This document shows, one piece after another, positions 43,736-53,095 of a stretch of DNA of 64,000 bases. The notes under the pieces are model-generated. The model made no database searches and was not told the origin of the DNA. It saw nothing but the letters and a program-made list of their open reading frames with translations. The first letter of the stretch is position 1; each line of letters begins with the position of its first letter. The translations under genes and the position numbers were made by a program. The stretch is from Candidatus Dependentiae bacterium (lineage in GTDB: Bacteria; Babelota; Babeliae; Babelales; UBA12411): NCBI GenBank assembly GCA_003511165.1, contig DOJW01000004.1, positions 140,038 through 204,037 of the forward strand. The letters are read 5' to 3'.

Positions 43736-45234
43736 AAGATACCGATCTTATATCATTATTTGAAAAATCTTTGAGTTCAGAACCTCAAGAAAAATTGGAA
43801 GAGGTTGGAAGAGTTATAAAAGTTGGGGACGGAATCTCTAGAGTTTATGGACTTACCAATGCGGTGTATGGTGAGTTAATAGAGTTTGAATCGGGTAGCA
43901 GTGGAATTGTTTTAGATTTAGATGAAGATTTTGTTTCTGTTGTTTTGCTCGACAATAATATTCCTGTTTATGAACAAGAAGTTGCCAGAAGAACTGGAAA
44001 CGTTTTGCGAATTCCTGTTGGTGAAAAATTAGTAGGCAGAGTTTTAGGAGCAACTGGATTACCTTTAGATTCTATTGGTGAATTAGAATATACAGAAAAA
44101 GTATCTATTGAAAAGACCGCTCCTGGAATAGTTGCGCGAAAACCTGTTAGCCGTCCTTTTGAGACGGGTATAACATTTATTGATGCTTTAATACCTATTG
44201 GTAAAGGGCAAAGAGAGCTTTTAGTCGGAAATAGAAATACAGGAAAAACTACAATAGCATTAGATATGGTATTAAATCAAAAAGGTAAAGATGTTATCTG
44301 TATTTATGTTTCTATAGGACATAAACAATCAAGTACTGCTAAAATGGTAGATCTTTTTGAGCGTAATGGGGCTATGGATTATACAATTGTTATTGATGCT
44401 GATGCAAAAGAAACAGCTGTTAATTTATATCTTGCTCCATATGTTGGATGTACGATTGGTGAATACTTGATGAATAAAGGTAAAGATGTTTTGATAATTT
44501 ATGATAGCTTAACTAATCATGCTATTGCATATAGAGAGCTTTCATTGCTTTTACGTCGACCTCCTGGACGAGAAGCATACCCGGGAGATATTTTTTATTT
44601 ACATTCAAGACTTTTAGAGAGGTCTTGTCAGCTTTCGGATGAGCTTGGAGGGGGTTCTTTAACCGCCATTCCAATTATTCAAACCCAAGGTGATGATTTG
44701 ACTGCATATATTCCAACAAATTTGATTTCGATTACAGATGGGCAAATTGTGCTTGATACAAATTTATTTAATATGGGAATAAGGCCAGCTATCAGTACTG
44801 GACTATCAGTTTCAAGAGTTGGAGGCGCGGCTCAGACAAAAGCAATGAGGAAGGTTTGTGGTTCTTTGAAATTGGAGCTTGCGCAATATGATTCGATTGC
44901 CGCATTTGCTCAATTTGGTTCCGAGCTTGATAAAACAAGTCAGCATATCTTGGACAGGGGAAAGCGATCTATTGAGCTTTTAAAACAACCAGTGCATGAT
45001 CATTACTCTTTTGTTGACCAAACAATTTTCTTATTTTTATTGAAAGATAATTTTTTAGATGATTTAAGTTTTGAAGATGTTAAAAAATTTGCAATTCTTT
45101 TTGCAAGTTATGTTAGAGAAGTTTACTTTGAGGTTTATGAGCAAATTAATAAGACGCAAGATCTGGATCAAATTTCTCAGTCAGCATTGAGAAAATATGC
45201 ACAAGAATTTAAAATTACATTTTTGAAAAAATAA
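43726..45234 (+). CDS. atpA: ATP synthase subunit alpha
   Basis: Non-catalytic nucleotide-binding subunit of F1. The 502-aa protein is full length. Motifs: VKVGDGISRVYGL in the beta-barrel domain, P-loop GNRNTGKT at 168-175 (E. coli GDRQTGKT at 169-176), VYVSIGHKQSS-type segment, LIIYDSLTNHAIAYRELSLLLRRPPGREAYPGD, ISITDGQI and the arginine-finger motif SVSRVGGAAQ. Nothing suggests loss of function. gamma, beta and epsilon genes do not follow; instead a lipoprotein gene starts four nt after the stop. The remaining F1 genes must be elsewhere if the enzyme works. Confidence 0.97.
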   Translation: MRVKDTDLISLFEKSLSSEPQEKLEEVGRVIKVGDGISRVYGLTNAVYGELIEFESGSSGIVLDLDEDFVSVVLLDNNIPVYEQEVARRTGNVLRIPVGEKLVGRVLGATGLPLDSIGELEYTEKVSIEKTAPGIVARKPVSRPFETGITFIDALIPIGKGQRELLVGNRNTGKTTIALDMVLNQKGKDVICIYVSIGHKQSSTAKMVDLFERNGAMDYTIVIDADAKETAVNLYLAPYVGCTIGEYLMNKGKDVLIIYDSLTNHAIAYRELSLLLRRPPGREAYPGDIFYLHSRLLERSCQLSDELGGGSLTAIPIIQTQGDDLTAYIPTNLISITDGQIVLDTNLFNMGIRPAISTGLSVSRVGGAAQTKAMRKVCGSLKLELAQYDSIAAFAQFGSELDKTSQHILDRGKRSIELLKQPVHDHYSFVDQTIFLFLLKDNFLDDLSFEDVKKFAILFASYVREVYFEVYEQINKTQDLDQISQSALRKYAQEFKITFLKK

Positions 45235-45238
45235 ATTT

Positions 45239-45727
45239 ATGCAGAATAAATTTATTTTTTACAAATTTACCTTATTAATTTTGGTTTTTGGAACTTTTTT
45301 TTCTTGTGGAAGAAAACCTAGAAATATTTTTGTATTTAGGGACAAAAAACAAGATATAAATATCAATAGTTTGTATTTTCCAGCCATTAAGTGTTTGAGT
45401 TTGCAGATTGTTGATACCAAAAGAGTCTTAGAATGGGGAAAGTTAGAACCTTCTTATGAAATTGAATTTAATTATTCTAACCATCCCAAAAATGAATTTG
45501 TGAAAAAAAATGTCATTCTCGTTGGATATAATGTTTACAGATTTCCAAGAAATGGTTTTGCAAATGAAACTCCAATAAATCGCAAACCAATTAAAGAAAA
45601 TCTATTCCAAGAATCTCCTTCTAAAAAATATTTGTGGTGTTATTTTGTTCGGGGTGTTTTTGATGTTGATGGGAAAATTTTTGTAGGCCCAGCAAGCAAA
45701 ATAATTTGTGAAAAATGCTCCAAATAA
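45239..45727 (+). CDS. Predicted lipoprotein of unknown function, 162 aa
   Basis: The N-terminus (basic start, FTLLILVFGTFFSC) is a lipoprotein signal with a lipobox-like TFFSC, so the mature protein is likely anchored by Cys23. The rest has beta-rich character with pairs of aromatic residues (VLWCYFVRGVFDVDGKIFVG-like region near 130-150) and ends with ICEKCSK. No family recognised. It starts four nt after atpA, as the last gene of this operon. A direct role in ATP synthesis is not evident; the tight spacing may only reflect operon organisation. Confidence 0.78.
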   Translation: MQNKFIFYKFTLLILVFGTFFSCGRKPRNIFVFRDKKQDININSLYFPAIKCLSLQIVDTKRVLEWGKLEPSYEIEFNYSNHPKNEFVKKNVILVGYNVYRFPRNGFANETPINRKPIKENLFQESPSKKYLWCYFVRGVFDVDGKIFVGPASKIICEKCSK

Positions 45728-45730
45728 AAT

Positions 45731-45789
45731 CCCTCCAACTTAGAACAAGTCGGAGGGTTGGGGGGGCGAACAATACCAGATGGGTATTG
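45731..45789. terminator. Two hairpins after the ATP synthase operon
   Basis: Hairpin 1: CCCTCCAACTT / AAGTCGGAGGG with loop AGAAC (45731-45757, 10 of 11 pairs), followed by a G-run on the plus strand but by a T-rich stretch on the minus strand. Hairpin 2: CAATACC / GGTATTG (45771-45789). Neither has a clean U-tract; together they may end the atp transcript and the convergent DedA-like transcript. Confidence 0.5.
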
Positions 45790-45956
45790 TCCATTTAGGG
45801 ACGTTTTGAAAATTTAAAGAACAACTTAATTTCTATTATACACTATCGTCATAATTTTCTAAATCTTGCAACATGGTATCAACCTGGTATATGCATGTCA
45901 AGGAAAACGAAGTTTCCAAAAAGGCTCTTTTTTATTTCAAAAATTTTTAAAAAATT

Positions 45957-46535
45957 TTACTTAATTAGCCAAATAAAAAATAAGACTAAAAACACAAATA
46001 AAACAGCTAGTTTGTTGAAATGTTTGTCTATAAAATTTTTAATTTGTGCACCCCATATTTGAATTGCTCCTGCAACCAGAAAAAATCTGCCACCTCTTCC
46101 TATTATTGAAAAAATTATAAATGGTGTTACTGGAAGGTGACAAAATCCGGCTGAAAGAGTAACTGCTTTATATGGAACCGGCGTGAATCCGGCGATTAAT
46201 ACTGCCCACATTTGATATGCTACATATTTTGCTCTTGCTGCTTCAAAAGCTGCAGGAGAAATAATGTAATTAATTATATATTGTCCTACAATGTTCCACA
46301 TAAAAGCACCAATAAAATATCCAAATAAACCCCCAGCAACTGAAACTAATGTGGAAAGAGCCGCAAAATAAATTGATTTTTTAGGTTTTTCGATACAGTA
46401 CAAAATGAGCATGGGATCCGTTGGAATTGGAAAAATGAATGATTCAAGAAATGTTAAAAGCAAAAGCCAAAATAAAGAATATTTTGCATGTACTTTTTCA
46501 CCCATCCAATCATATACTTTTCTAACAAAATTCAT
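45957..46535 (-). CDS. DedA/VTT-family membrane protein, YqaA-like
   Basis: Integral membrane protein of the SNARE-associated/DedA (VTT) superfamily, whose members act in lipid translocation and envelope homeostasis. The 192-aa protein has motifs LLLLTFLESFIFPIPTDPML and GFTPVPYKAVTLSAGFCHLPVTPFIIFSIIGRGGRFF, the re-entrant-loop signatures of the YqaA subgroup, and about five hydrophobic helices. The start has AAGGAGA upstream. It is divergent from secA and convergent with the atp operon, thus transcribed alone. Confidence 0.88.
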   Translation of the reverse strand: MNFVRKVYDWMGEKVHAKYSLFWLLLLTFLESFIFPIPTDPMLILYCIEKPKKSIYFAALSTLVSVAGGLFGYFIGAFMWNIVGQYIINYIISPAAFEAARAKYVAYQMWAVLIAGFTPVPYKAVTLSAGFCHLPVTPFIIFSIIGRGGRFFLVAGAIQIWGAQIKNFIDKHFNKLAVLFVFLVLFFIWLIK

Positions 46536-46708
46536 TAACTTCTCCTTAATTTTATTATAACTTTACTGCTCTTTAAAAGAGTATTTTAGTTTTCGGAAAA
46601 AGGCTATTATAAACTTTTGGATTTATGTTAAAGTATAGTCTGCAATGAAATTAAATTTTACTTTATTTTATTTAAAATAAAATATTTTTATAAGTGGGGA
46701 ACCAGATT

Positions 46709-49255
46709 ATGATAGCTGGAATTTTAGCCAAAATATTTGGAACAAAAAATCAAAGGGAATTAAACAGAATTCAACCTTTAGTTCATAAAATAAATTTACT
46801 TGAAGAAAAAATGCAGGCACTTTCTGATCTTGATTTAACTGCGAAAACAAATGAATTTAGAGAGCGAATTTCGCGCGGAGAATCTATTGATAGTATCTTA
46901 CCTGAGGCATTTGCTCTTGTGCGAGAAACTAGTAATAGAAAATTAAATATGCGGCATTTTGATGTACAACTTATTGGTGGCGTTGTTCTCCATGAAGGTA
47001 AAATTTCTGAAATGAAAACAGGAGAGGGAAAAACATTAGCCGCGACACTTCCTCTTTATTTAAATGCATTATCTGGAAAAGGTGCCCATCTTGTAACGGT
47101 AAACGATTATCTTGCAAGGCGTGACAGTGAATGGATGCGTCCAATTTATAATCATCTTGGTCTTGAGGTTGGAGTAATCCAAAATGAAATGAGCGATGAA
47201 GATCGTAAAAAAGCATACAACGCAGATATTACTTATGGAACAAATAATGAGTTTGGTTTTGACTATCTTCGCGATAATATGAAATTCAATCTTGCGGACT
47301 ATGCTCAACGTGATTTACATTATGCAATTGTTGACGAGGTAGATTCTATATTGATCGATGAAGCAAGAACTCCTCTTATTATTTCTGGCTCATCCGAAAA
47401 GGGTGCTGATTTGTATGCAGCTGCAAATTATGCAGTTTTAAAACTTAAACGCGACACAGATTTTGAGATTGATGAAAAAGCTAAATCTGTACATTTGACA
47501 GAAGATGGAAATGATAAGGTTGAGAAGGTTTTAGGAATTCATAATTTATATGCTCCTGAAAATATTTTTATACTTCATCATGTTACTCAAGCTTTAAAGG
47601 CAAATTCACTTTTTAAGCGGGATGTTGATTATGTTGTTAAAGACGGGCAAGTTTTAATTGTTGATGAATTTACCGGACGAATACTCGCTGGTAGAAGATA
47701 TAGCGATGGACTTCATCAAGCGCTTGAAGCAAAAGAAAATGTAAAAATTGAAAGAGAAAATCAAACATTAGCATCTATTACTCTACAAAATTATTTTAGA
47801 ATTTATAAAAAACTTGCAGGTATGACAGGAACGGCAATGACAGAAGCTGCAGAGTTTTATGATATTTATAAATTAGCCGTTATTTCTATTCCAACGCACA
47901 GACAGATGATTCGACGTGATGAAGCAGATGCGATTTATTTGGATAGAGAAGATAAATTTAAAGCTGTTATTGCAGATATTAAAAGTTGTCATAAACTAGG
48001 CCAACCCGTTTTGGTAGGTACAATTGCTATTGAAACATCCGAATATTTAAGTTATTTGCTTACGCAATCAGGTGTTCCTCATAATGTTTTAAATGCAAAA
48101 AATCATGCTCGTGAAGCTGATATTGTTAAAGAAGCTGGAGATAGAGGAAAGGTCACAATAGCAACTAATATGGCTGGCCGAGGTACAGATATAAAACTTG
48201 GAGAAGGTGTTAATGCTCTTGGTGGTTTACGTATTATTGGAACAGAGAGGCATGAAAGTCGCAGAATTGATAATCAGCTTCGTGGTCGATCTGGAAGACA
48301 GGGAGATCCTGGATCTTCCAAATTTTATATCTCGCTAGAAGATGATCTGATTAGAATATTTGCAGGTGAAAAATTAAAACAACGTATGATGCGTTTTGGT
48401 ATGGAAAAGGGTGATTGTATAGAACATCCGTTCATTTCAAAGCGAATTGAAAAAGCACAAGAAAAAGTTGAAAAACATAATTATGATATACGAAAAAATC
48501 TTCTTGAATATGATGATGTATTAAATCAACAGCGAAAAGTTGTTTATGAATATCGTCGCGATATTTTAGATGAATCAGATTCTTTGCAAGAATTGATTAA
48601 AGAGATGATATTGGATGTTTTATATGCATCGATAGCTATTTTTTGTCCTCGTCCTAATATTGCAAAAGAATCTATGGATGAGTTATTTACATCACTTGAA
48701 AATTTAACTGGAATTTCAAAAGGTGAATTTGAAAATTTAAACTTTAAAAATAATAATGTTGATGCGGTAAAAACTGTATTATCAGAATTTTTGCTTTATC
48801 AATATGATCAATATCGGGGTGCATATCCGGAAGATGTAGTAAAAGATATTGAAAAATGGATTTTGCTGCAAACGATTGATCAACAATGGCGACTTCATTT
48901 GCAAACATTAGATAAGTTAAAAGAAGGAATTCACCTTCGTGGTTATGCACAAAAAAATCCACTTGTAGAATACAAACGAGAATCTTTTAATGCTTTTGAA
49001 AAAATGATGGAACAGGTCAAGGGTGACATTGTACAACATATTTTTAGATTAAAGAAAACAGATGTAGAAGCTGTAAATGTTAAGGAAATAGAACAAGAAA
49101 GACGTCGAGAGCTTGCAGATATTGAATCTTTTCATAAAGGCCAAGGAGAAAATCCTGAAGCTAAAGTGGTTAGAAGGCAGGCTGACAAAATTGGACGCAA
49201 TGATCCCTGTCCTTGTGGATCGGGCAAAAAATATAAACAATGTTGCAGCAAATAA
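46709..49255 (+). CDS. secA: Preprotein translocase ATPase SecA
   Basis: Motor of the Sec pathway that pushes preproteins through SecYEG. The protein (848 aa) has Walker A KTGEGKTLAATLP, the DYLARRDSEWM motif, DEVDSILIDEARTPLIISG, NMAGRGTDIKLGEGV, the RRIDNQLRGRSGRQGDPGSS arginine-finger region, and a C-terminal zinc/SecB-binding SEC-C tail GRNDPCPCGSGKKYKQCC. The open frame includes five upstream codons (GTG 46694); the ATG at 46709 with GTGGGG before it begins MIAGILAKIFGTKNQREL, the family start. Transcribed alone, with a terminator right after. Confidence 0.97.
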   Translation: MIAGILAKIFGTKNQRELNRIQPLVHKINLLEEKMQALSDLDLTAKTNEFRERISRGESIDSILPEAFALVRETSNRKLNMRHFDVQLIGGVVLHEGKISEMKTGEGKTLAATLPLYLNALSGKGAHLVTVNDYLARRDSEWMRPIYNHLGLEVGVIQNEMSDEDRKKAYNADITYGTNNEFGFDYLRDNMKFNLADYAQRDLHYAIVDEVDSILIDEARTPLIISGSSEKGADLYAAANYAVLKLKRDTDFEIDEKAKSVHLTEDGNDKVEKVLGIHNLYAPENIFILHHVTQALKANSLFKRDVDYVVKDGQVLIVDEFTGRILAGRRYSDGLHQALEAKENVKIERENQTLASITLQNYFRIYKKLAGMTGTAMTEAAEFYDIYKLAVISIPTHRQMIRRDEADAIYLDREDKFKAVIADIKSCHKLGQPVLVGTIAIETSEYLSYLLTQSGVPHNVLNAKNHAREADIVKEAGDRGKVTIATNMAGRGTDIKLGEGVNALGGLRIIGTERHESRRIDNQLRGRSGRQGDPGSSKFYISLEDDLIRIFAGEKLKQRMMRFGMEKGDCIEHPFISKRIEKAQEKVEKHNYDIRKNLLEYDDVLNQQRKVVYEYRRDILDESDSLQELIKEMILDVLYASIAIFCPRPNIAKESMDELFTSLENLTGISKGEFENLNFKNNNVDAVKTVLSEFLLYQYDQYRGAYPEDVVKDIEKWILLQTIDQQWRLHLQTLDKLKEGIHLRGYAQKNPLVEYKRESFNAFEKMMEQVKGDIVQHIFRLKKTDVEAVNVKEIEQERRRELADIESFHKGQGENPEAKVVRRQADKIGRNDPCPCGSGKKYKQCCSK

Positions 49256-49262
49256 GATTAAT

Positions 49263-49300
49263 AAAATAGGCAGAAATTTTTCTGCCTATTTTTATTTTTT
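49263..49300. terminator. Bidirectional terminator after secA
   Basis: Stem AAAATAGGCAGAAA / TTTCTGCCTATTTT followed by T-rich sequence, beginning eight nt after secA and directly before the convergent LOG-protein gene. Confidence 0.9.
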
Positions 49301-49301
49301 A

Positions 49302-50027
49302 TCAGTGGGAGTTTTCTTTTATTAAACAATTAAATATTTCTTCTATGTTGTTTTTTATGAGAATCAAATCGAAAGCCTTTTGAGAGATTAAATTTTTTGT
49401 TTTTGCAAAATTCATCCAATCAATAAATTTTTTCCAGTATTTAGAATCAAACAATATTATTGTTTTTTTTGCTAATGCGCCTATTTCCATTAAAACTAAT
49501 AATTCGCTTAACTCGTTTATAGTTCCAGTTCCTCCTGGAAAAACTATAAAGGCATTAGAATTATTTATTAATAAAAGTTTTCTACTCCAAAATTTATCAT
49601 GTAAAAATTTTAATTGTGATGGATTAGATGATCTTTCAAAATTTGTAAGCAAATGTAAGTTTGCAGAAATGCTACGAATTTCTTCTTTGTTTTTCATATT
49701 TTTTATAGCGCCAGAGTTTGCAGCTTCCATTATTCCGGGTCCGCCGCCTGACATAATTACAAAGCCTTTATCCGCGAGAAGCGATGCTAATTTTTCTGCT
49801 TGGATATAATAAAAATCATTTTTAGGTATTCTCGATCCACCGAAAAAAGTAACTACTGGTTTATTTAATTTTTTTATTTTGTGTAAGCCCTTAGAAGTGT
49901 TATATGAATCTATTCCTAGTTCTATAAATAAAGATATTTCTTGTTTATGTTTTAAATAAAATAAAGTTGATATTGAAAAAAATAGAATAAGTAAAAAAAG
50001 ATAAATGCGTTTAGAATTTTTGAACAT
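49302..50027 (-). CDS. LOG-family (lysine decarboxylase-like) protein with N-terminal membrane anchor
   Basis: LOG-family enzymes are phosphoribohydrolases that release a base from a nucleoside 5'-monophosphate, or are of unknown substrate. The signature motifs GGGPGIMEAANSGA and PGGTGTINELSE are both present, with the conserved Arg in the KFWSRKLLLINNS segment. The ORF is open to 50162, but the ATG at 50027 has GGAG eight nt upstream and a terminator-like hairpin lies at 50140-50162, so I use 50027 (241 aa). From there the first 27 residues include a hydrophobic helix (YLFLLILFFSISTLFYL), unusual for this normally cytosolic family. Confidence 0.85.
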   Translation of the reverse strand: MFKNSKRIYLFLLILFFSISTLFYLKHKQEISLFIELGIDSYNTSKGLHKIKKLNKPVVTFFGGSRIPKNDFYYIQAEKLASLLADKGFVIMSGGGPGIMEAANSGAIKNMKNKEEIRSISANLHLLTNFERSSNPSQLKFLHDKFWSRKLLLINNSNAFIVFPGGTGTINELSELLVLMEIGALAKKTIILFDSKYWKKFIDWMNFAKTKNLISQKAFDLILIKNNIEEIFNCLIKENSH

Positions 50028-50139
50028 GTTACATTCTCCAATTTTTAATAAAATTTCCAAAAGAGTTAAAAGCATATGGGAAATATAAAGAAATTTGTTT
50101 GTGCAAGTAAATAGTTTGATTTGTTTGTAGAAATGAAAA

Positions 50140-50162
50140 ATGGGAGATTTAAAATCTCCCAT
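50140..50162 (-). terminator. Hairpin with T-run on the minus strand
   Basis: The palindrome ATGGGAGATTT / AAATCTCCCAT is followed on the minus strand by TTTTTC. It lies in the 340-bp gap (50028-50367) between the LOG gene and the next plus-strand gene, and would end a minus-strand transcript arising from about 50163-50367. I see no convincing gene there. Confidence 0.5.
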
Positions 50163-50367
50163 GAAATTTTATTTGGAAAATAAAATAAAAAAGTACAGAA
50201 ATTAGATAGAAATACATTTAAAACTCATCATTATCCTTAAAAACTTACTTTTTACACAAAAATCAAAGAGAAGAACTAGGCATTTTACAAAAAAATATCG
50301 CCTGTTTAACTTAATTTTATATTTTAATCTTATTAATTTTATAAAATTTGTTGGGGGTATTAATTTC

Positions 50368-50877
50368 ATGTTTAAAAAGATAATTTTAGCCTTAGTATTA
50401 AGTGGAATTATTTCAAATTGCAATATGGGTATAAGCTGTTCAGATTCTACAAAAAATTGGGGTTTTAAAGATTTAATTGCTGTAGATAAAAATCGAATTA
50501 TTTGGGCATATTCAGGAGCGTGCGTTTCTGGTTTAGTAGCACTTAAAATGCTTGACTATCTACCTATTAGTAGAACAACAACTTTAGTCAGTATACCATT
50601 ATCAAGTATGGTTTTGGGTTTTGCGTTAAGCTCATTAGCGAGTAAAACATATAAAGACAAGGTTGAACAACGAAAAGCGGTACTAAAGGCAAAATTAGAT
50701 AAGACTAGAGCAGATGAAGATATGGCATTGGCAATGATATTGCAACAAGCAGCAATTGCACTGCAATCTGCAAGGGAAGCAGTATCAATGGTAACAATGT
50801 TAGAAAAGCTGGATAAATTAGTAGCATTAAAAAGATACCAAGATGAATTAAATTTGGCATCAAGACGAAAAATCTGA
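50368..50877 (+). CDS. Small exported protein with two hydrophobic segments and a helical tail
   Basis: Unknown 169-aa protein. Its N-terminus (KKIILALVLSGIISNC) looks like a signal or lipobox (Cys18). Two hydrophobic stretches follow (about 47-65, IIWAYSGACVSGLVALKML, and 70-92), then an alanine/lysine-rich coiled-coil tail (about 95-169: AVLKAKLDKTRADEDMALAMIL...). GGGGG lies 10 nt before the ATG. It is transcribed alone between two terminators. The combination suggests an envelope protein with a helical stalk; no family name can be given. Confidence 0.72.
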   Translation: MFKKIILALVLSGIISNCNMGISCSDSTKNWGFKDLIAVDKNRIIWAYSGACVSGLVALKMLDYLPISRTTTLVSIPLSSMVLGFALSSLASKTYKDKVEQRKAVLKAKLDKTRADEDMALAMILQQAAIALQSAREAVSMVTMLEKLDKLVALKRYQDELNLASRRKI

Positions 50878-50890
50878 TGGTTTAAATTAT

Positions 50891-50951
50891 AAATAAAAAT
50901 CGGGTAGAAAAAGGCCTTGAAATATAGGCTTTTTCTACCCGATTTTTATTT
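50891..50951. terminator. Strong bidirectional terminator before hppA
   Basis: A 23-bp perfect stem (AATAAAAATCGGGTAGAAAAAG and complement) extended by CCT/AGG around a 9-nt loop; A-rich on the left and T-rich on the right. Confidence 0.9.
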
Positions 50952-50962
50952 AAATTATTTTA

Positions 50963-52945
50963 TTACAAAACTGCGATGAGCAGTGAAATAACAGAAATCA
51001 ATTTGATTAAAATATTAAGTGATGGTCCAGATGTATCTTTGAACGGATCACCAACAGTGTCACCAATGACGGCAGCTTTGTGAGCATCTCCACCTTTGCC
51101 GCCAAAATGTCCAGCTTCAATATATTTTTTAGCATTATCCCATGCTCCGCCAGTATTTGTCATCATAAGCCCTAGTGCAACTCCAGAAAGAGTTGTACCG
51201 GCTAAAAATCCACCGAGAGCAATTTTGCCAGCAGATCCAAAAAGAACTCTGATCAAAATTGGAGATGCGATGGTTATGATTCCTACTGGAAGCATTTCGA
51301 CAAGAGCTGATCTTGTGCTGATTGCAACACATCGGTTGTAGTCTGGTTCAGCTTTACCATCTATTAATCCTGTAATTTCTCTAAATTGTCTTCGAACTTC
51401 TTCAACCATTTTCCAGGCTGCGTTACCAACTGATCGCATTGTAAAAGCAGAGACCAAAAATGGCATTGCGCCTCCAATGAAAAGGCCCGTTATAACCATA
51501 GGATCTTTTAAATCTAAAATTGAAATATGTGCAGATTCACAATATGCAGAGAACATAGCAAGAGCTGTAAGCGCTGCGGAACTTATTGCAAATCCTTTTC
51601 CAAGAGCTGCGGTCATGTTACCAAGAGAGTCAAGTTTGTCGGTAATTTTTCTTACATCTTTACCGTAACCAACCATTTCAGTAATGCCACCTGCGTTATC
51701 TGCAATTGGTCCATATGCATCTACTGTCATTGTTATTCCAACAGTCGAAAGCATAGCTACTGCTGTGATAGCAACTCCAAAAAGTCCGCCAAAAAATGTG
51801 AATGCAACATATATACATAGTCCCATTATCATTACAGGAGCAACTGTAGATTCAAAACCAAGAGATAATCCGTAAATTAAGTTTGTTCCTGGTCCAGATT
51901 GCGACGCTGCTGCAAGTCTTTTGATAGGAGATCCGTTTGTGTAGTGATTTGTTAAAACGCCGACTATAATTCCAAGTAGGCCGCCAAGAGCTATTGCGCC
52001 AAAGATATGCATATCTATTCCTGCATATGCAATGTAGAAATAGGAAATGGCTGTAAATACTCCGATAGAAATGTAAGTTGCAGCTTGAAGTAGTACTCCT
52101 AAACTTGATCTAAGAAAGAATATAGCGACTAAACCGATAAGAGACGATACTAAGCCTATTGCTGAAAGCATTATTGGTAACGATATATATGAATAATTTC
52201 CTGGAAAAGTGAAAAATGCGATTTGAATCGCTGCGATAGCAGCTCCAACATAAGATTCGAAAATATCTGCGCCCATTCCGGCTGTATCGCCTACACAATC
52301 TCCAACGTTGTCAGCTATAACTGCAGGATTTCTAGGATCGTCTTCTGGAATACCCATTTCAACTTTTCCTACTAGATCTGCTCCAACATCTGCAGCTTTG
52401 GTATAAATTCCACCGCCAACTCTAGCAAATAATGCGATTGAGCTTGCGCCGACACCAAAAGCGGTAATAATAGTCAAATAATCTTTACTATCTACAAATA
52501 TATAAAATAATCCACCAAGGCCAGCAAGACCAAGAGTTGCAACGATGAATCCCATAACGGCTCCACCTAAAAGAGCGTTGAAAAAAGCTGCTCTTTCACC
52601 TTTTTCTTTGGCTGCGATAGCGGTTCTTACATTTGCTGCTGTTGCTGCTTTCATACCTATATAACCTGCAAACATTGAAAATAGTGCTCCGGCTGTGTAT
52701 GAAAATCCTGCTGTAACGCTAAAAAAATATGTGAGTGTGATGAATGCGATCAAAATGACGCCTGCAAGAATTGAATATTCTTGTCTTAAGAAGGTCATTG
52801 CTCCGAGTCTTATAATTTCTGCTATGTGCGCAGCTTTTTTGTCTTCAACTTTTGTTTTTGAAACATTTTTGAATAAAATTGTAGTTACAACTCCACCTAG
52901 AATTGTTACCGCTAAAAATATCAATGAATATAAATCAAAACTCAT
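50963..52945 (-). CDS. hppA: Membrane-bound pyrophosphatase, K+-dependent class
   Basis: Ion-pumping pyrophosphatase that couples PPi hydrolysis to Na+ or H+ export. The 660-aa protein has about 16 helices and the catalytic motifs DVGADLVGKVEMGIPEDDPRNPAVIADNVGDCVGD, GMGADIFESY, ADNAGGITEM and the C-terminal GDTVGDPFKDTSGPSLN. The segment GNMTAALGKGFAISSAAL carries Ala where K+-independent enzymes have Lys, placing it in the K+-dependent class; many such enzymes pump Na+. AGGAG precedes the ATG. Transcribed alone. Together with the Na+-type c subunit this suggests sodium energetics. Na+ versus H+ specificity cannot be settled from sequence by eye. Confidence 0.95.
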   Translation of the reverse strand: MSFDLYSLIFLAVTILGGVVTTILFKNVSKTKVEDKKAAHIAEIIRLGAMTFLRQEYSILAGVILIAFITLTYFFSVTAGFSYTAGALFSMFAGYIGMKAATAANVRTAIAAKEKGERAAFFNALLGGAVMGFIVATLGLAGLGGLFYIFVDSKDYLTIITAFGVGASSIALFARVGGGIYTKAADVGADLVGKVEMGIPEDDPRNPAVIADNVGDCVGDTAGMGADIFESYVGAAIAAIQIAFFTFPGNYSYISLPIMLSAIGLVSSLIGLVAIFFLRSSLGVLLQAATYISIGVFTAISYFYIAYAGIDMHIFGAIALGGLLGIIVGVLTNHYTNGSPIKRLAAASQSGPGTNLIYGLSLGFESTVAPVMIMGLCIYVAFTFFGGLFGVAITAVAMLSTVGITMTVDAYGPIADNAGGITEMVGYGKDVRKITDKLDSLGNMTAALGKGFAISSAALTALAMFSAYCESAHISILDLKDPMVITGLFIGGAMPFLVSAFTMRSVGNAAWKMVEEVRRQFREITGLIDGKAEPDYNRCVAISTRSALVEMLPVGIITIASPILIRVLFGSAGKIALGGFLAGTTLSGVALGLMMTNTGGAWDNAKKYIEAGHFGGKGGDAHKAAVIGDTVGDPFKDTSGPSLNILIKLISVISLLIAVL

Positions 52946-53095
52946 AAAAACTCCTGCTACATGAATACGTTGAACTTATTTATCCGCTATAAACTGCCGT
53001 GCTGGGCAATTTTATTAAATTTAGATTCTGTTAAGTATTACAAATAATGCAAATTTTAAAAAGGGGATATTTGAAAAAGTTTTCTAAAATTTAAT

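Noticed and set aside
43726..45234. Idea that atpA is a pseudogene in a decaying operon
   Set aside because: Length, P-loop and arginine finger are intact and the frame is open throughout.
50202..50423. 73-codon minus-strand frame upstream of the small exported protein
   Set aside because: Overlaps the start of the plus-strand gene, no ribosome site, composition like non-coding AT-rich DNA; the hairpin at 50140 is the only hint of a minus transcript.
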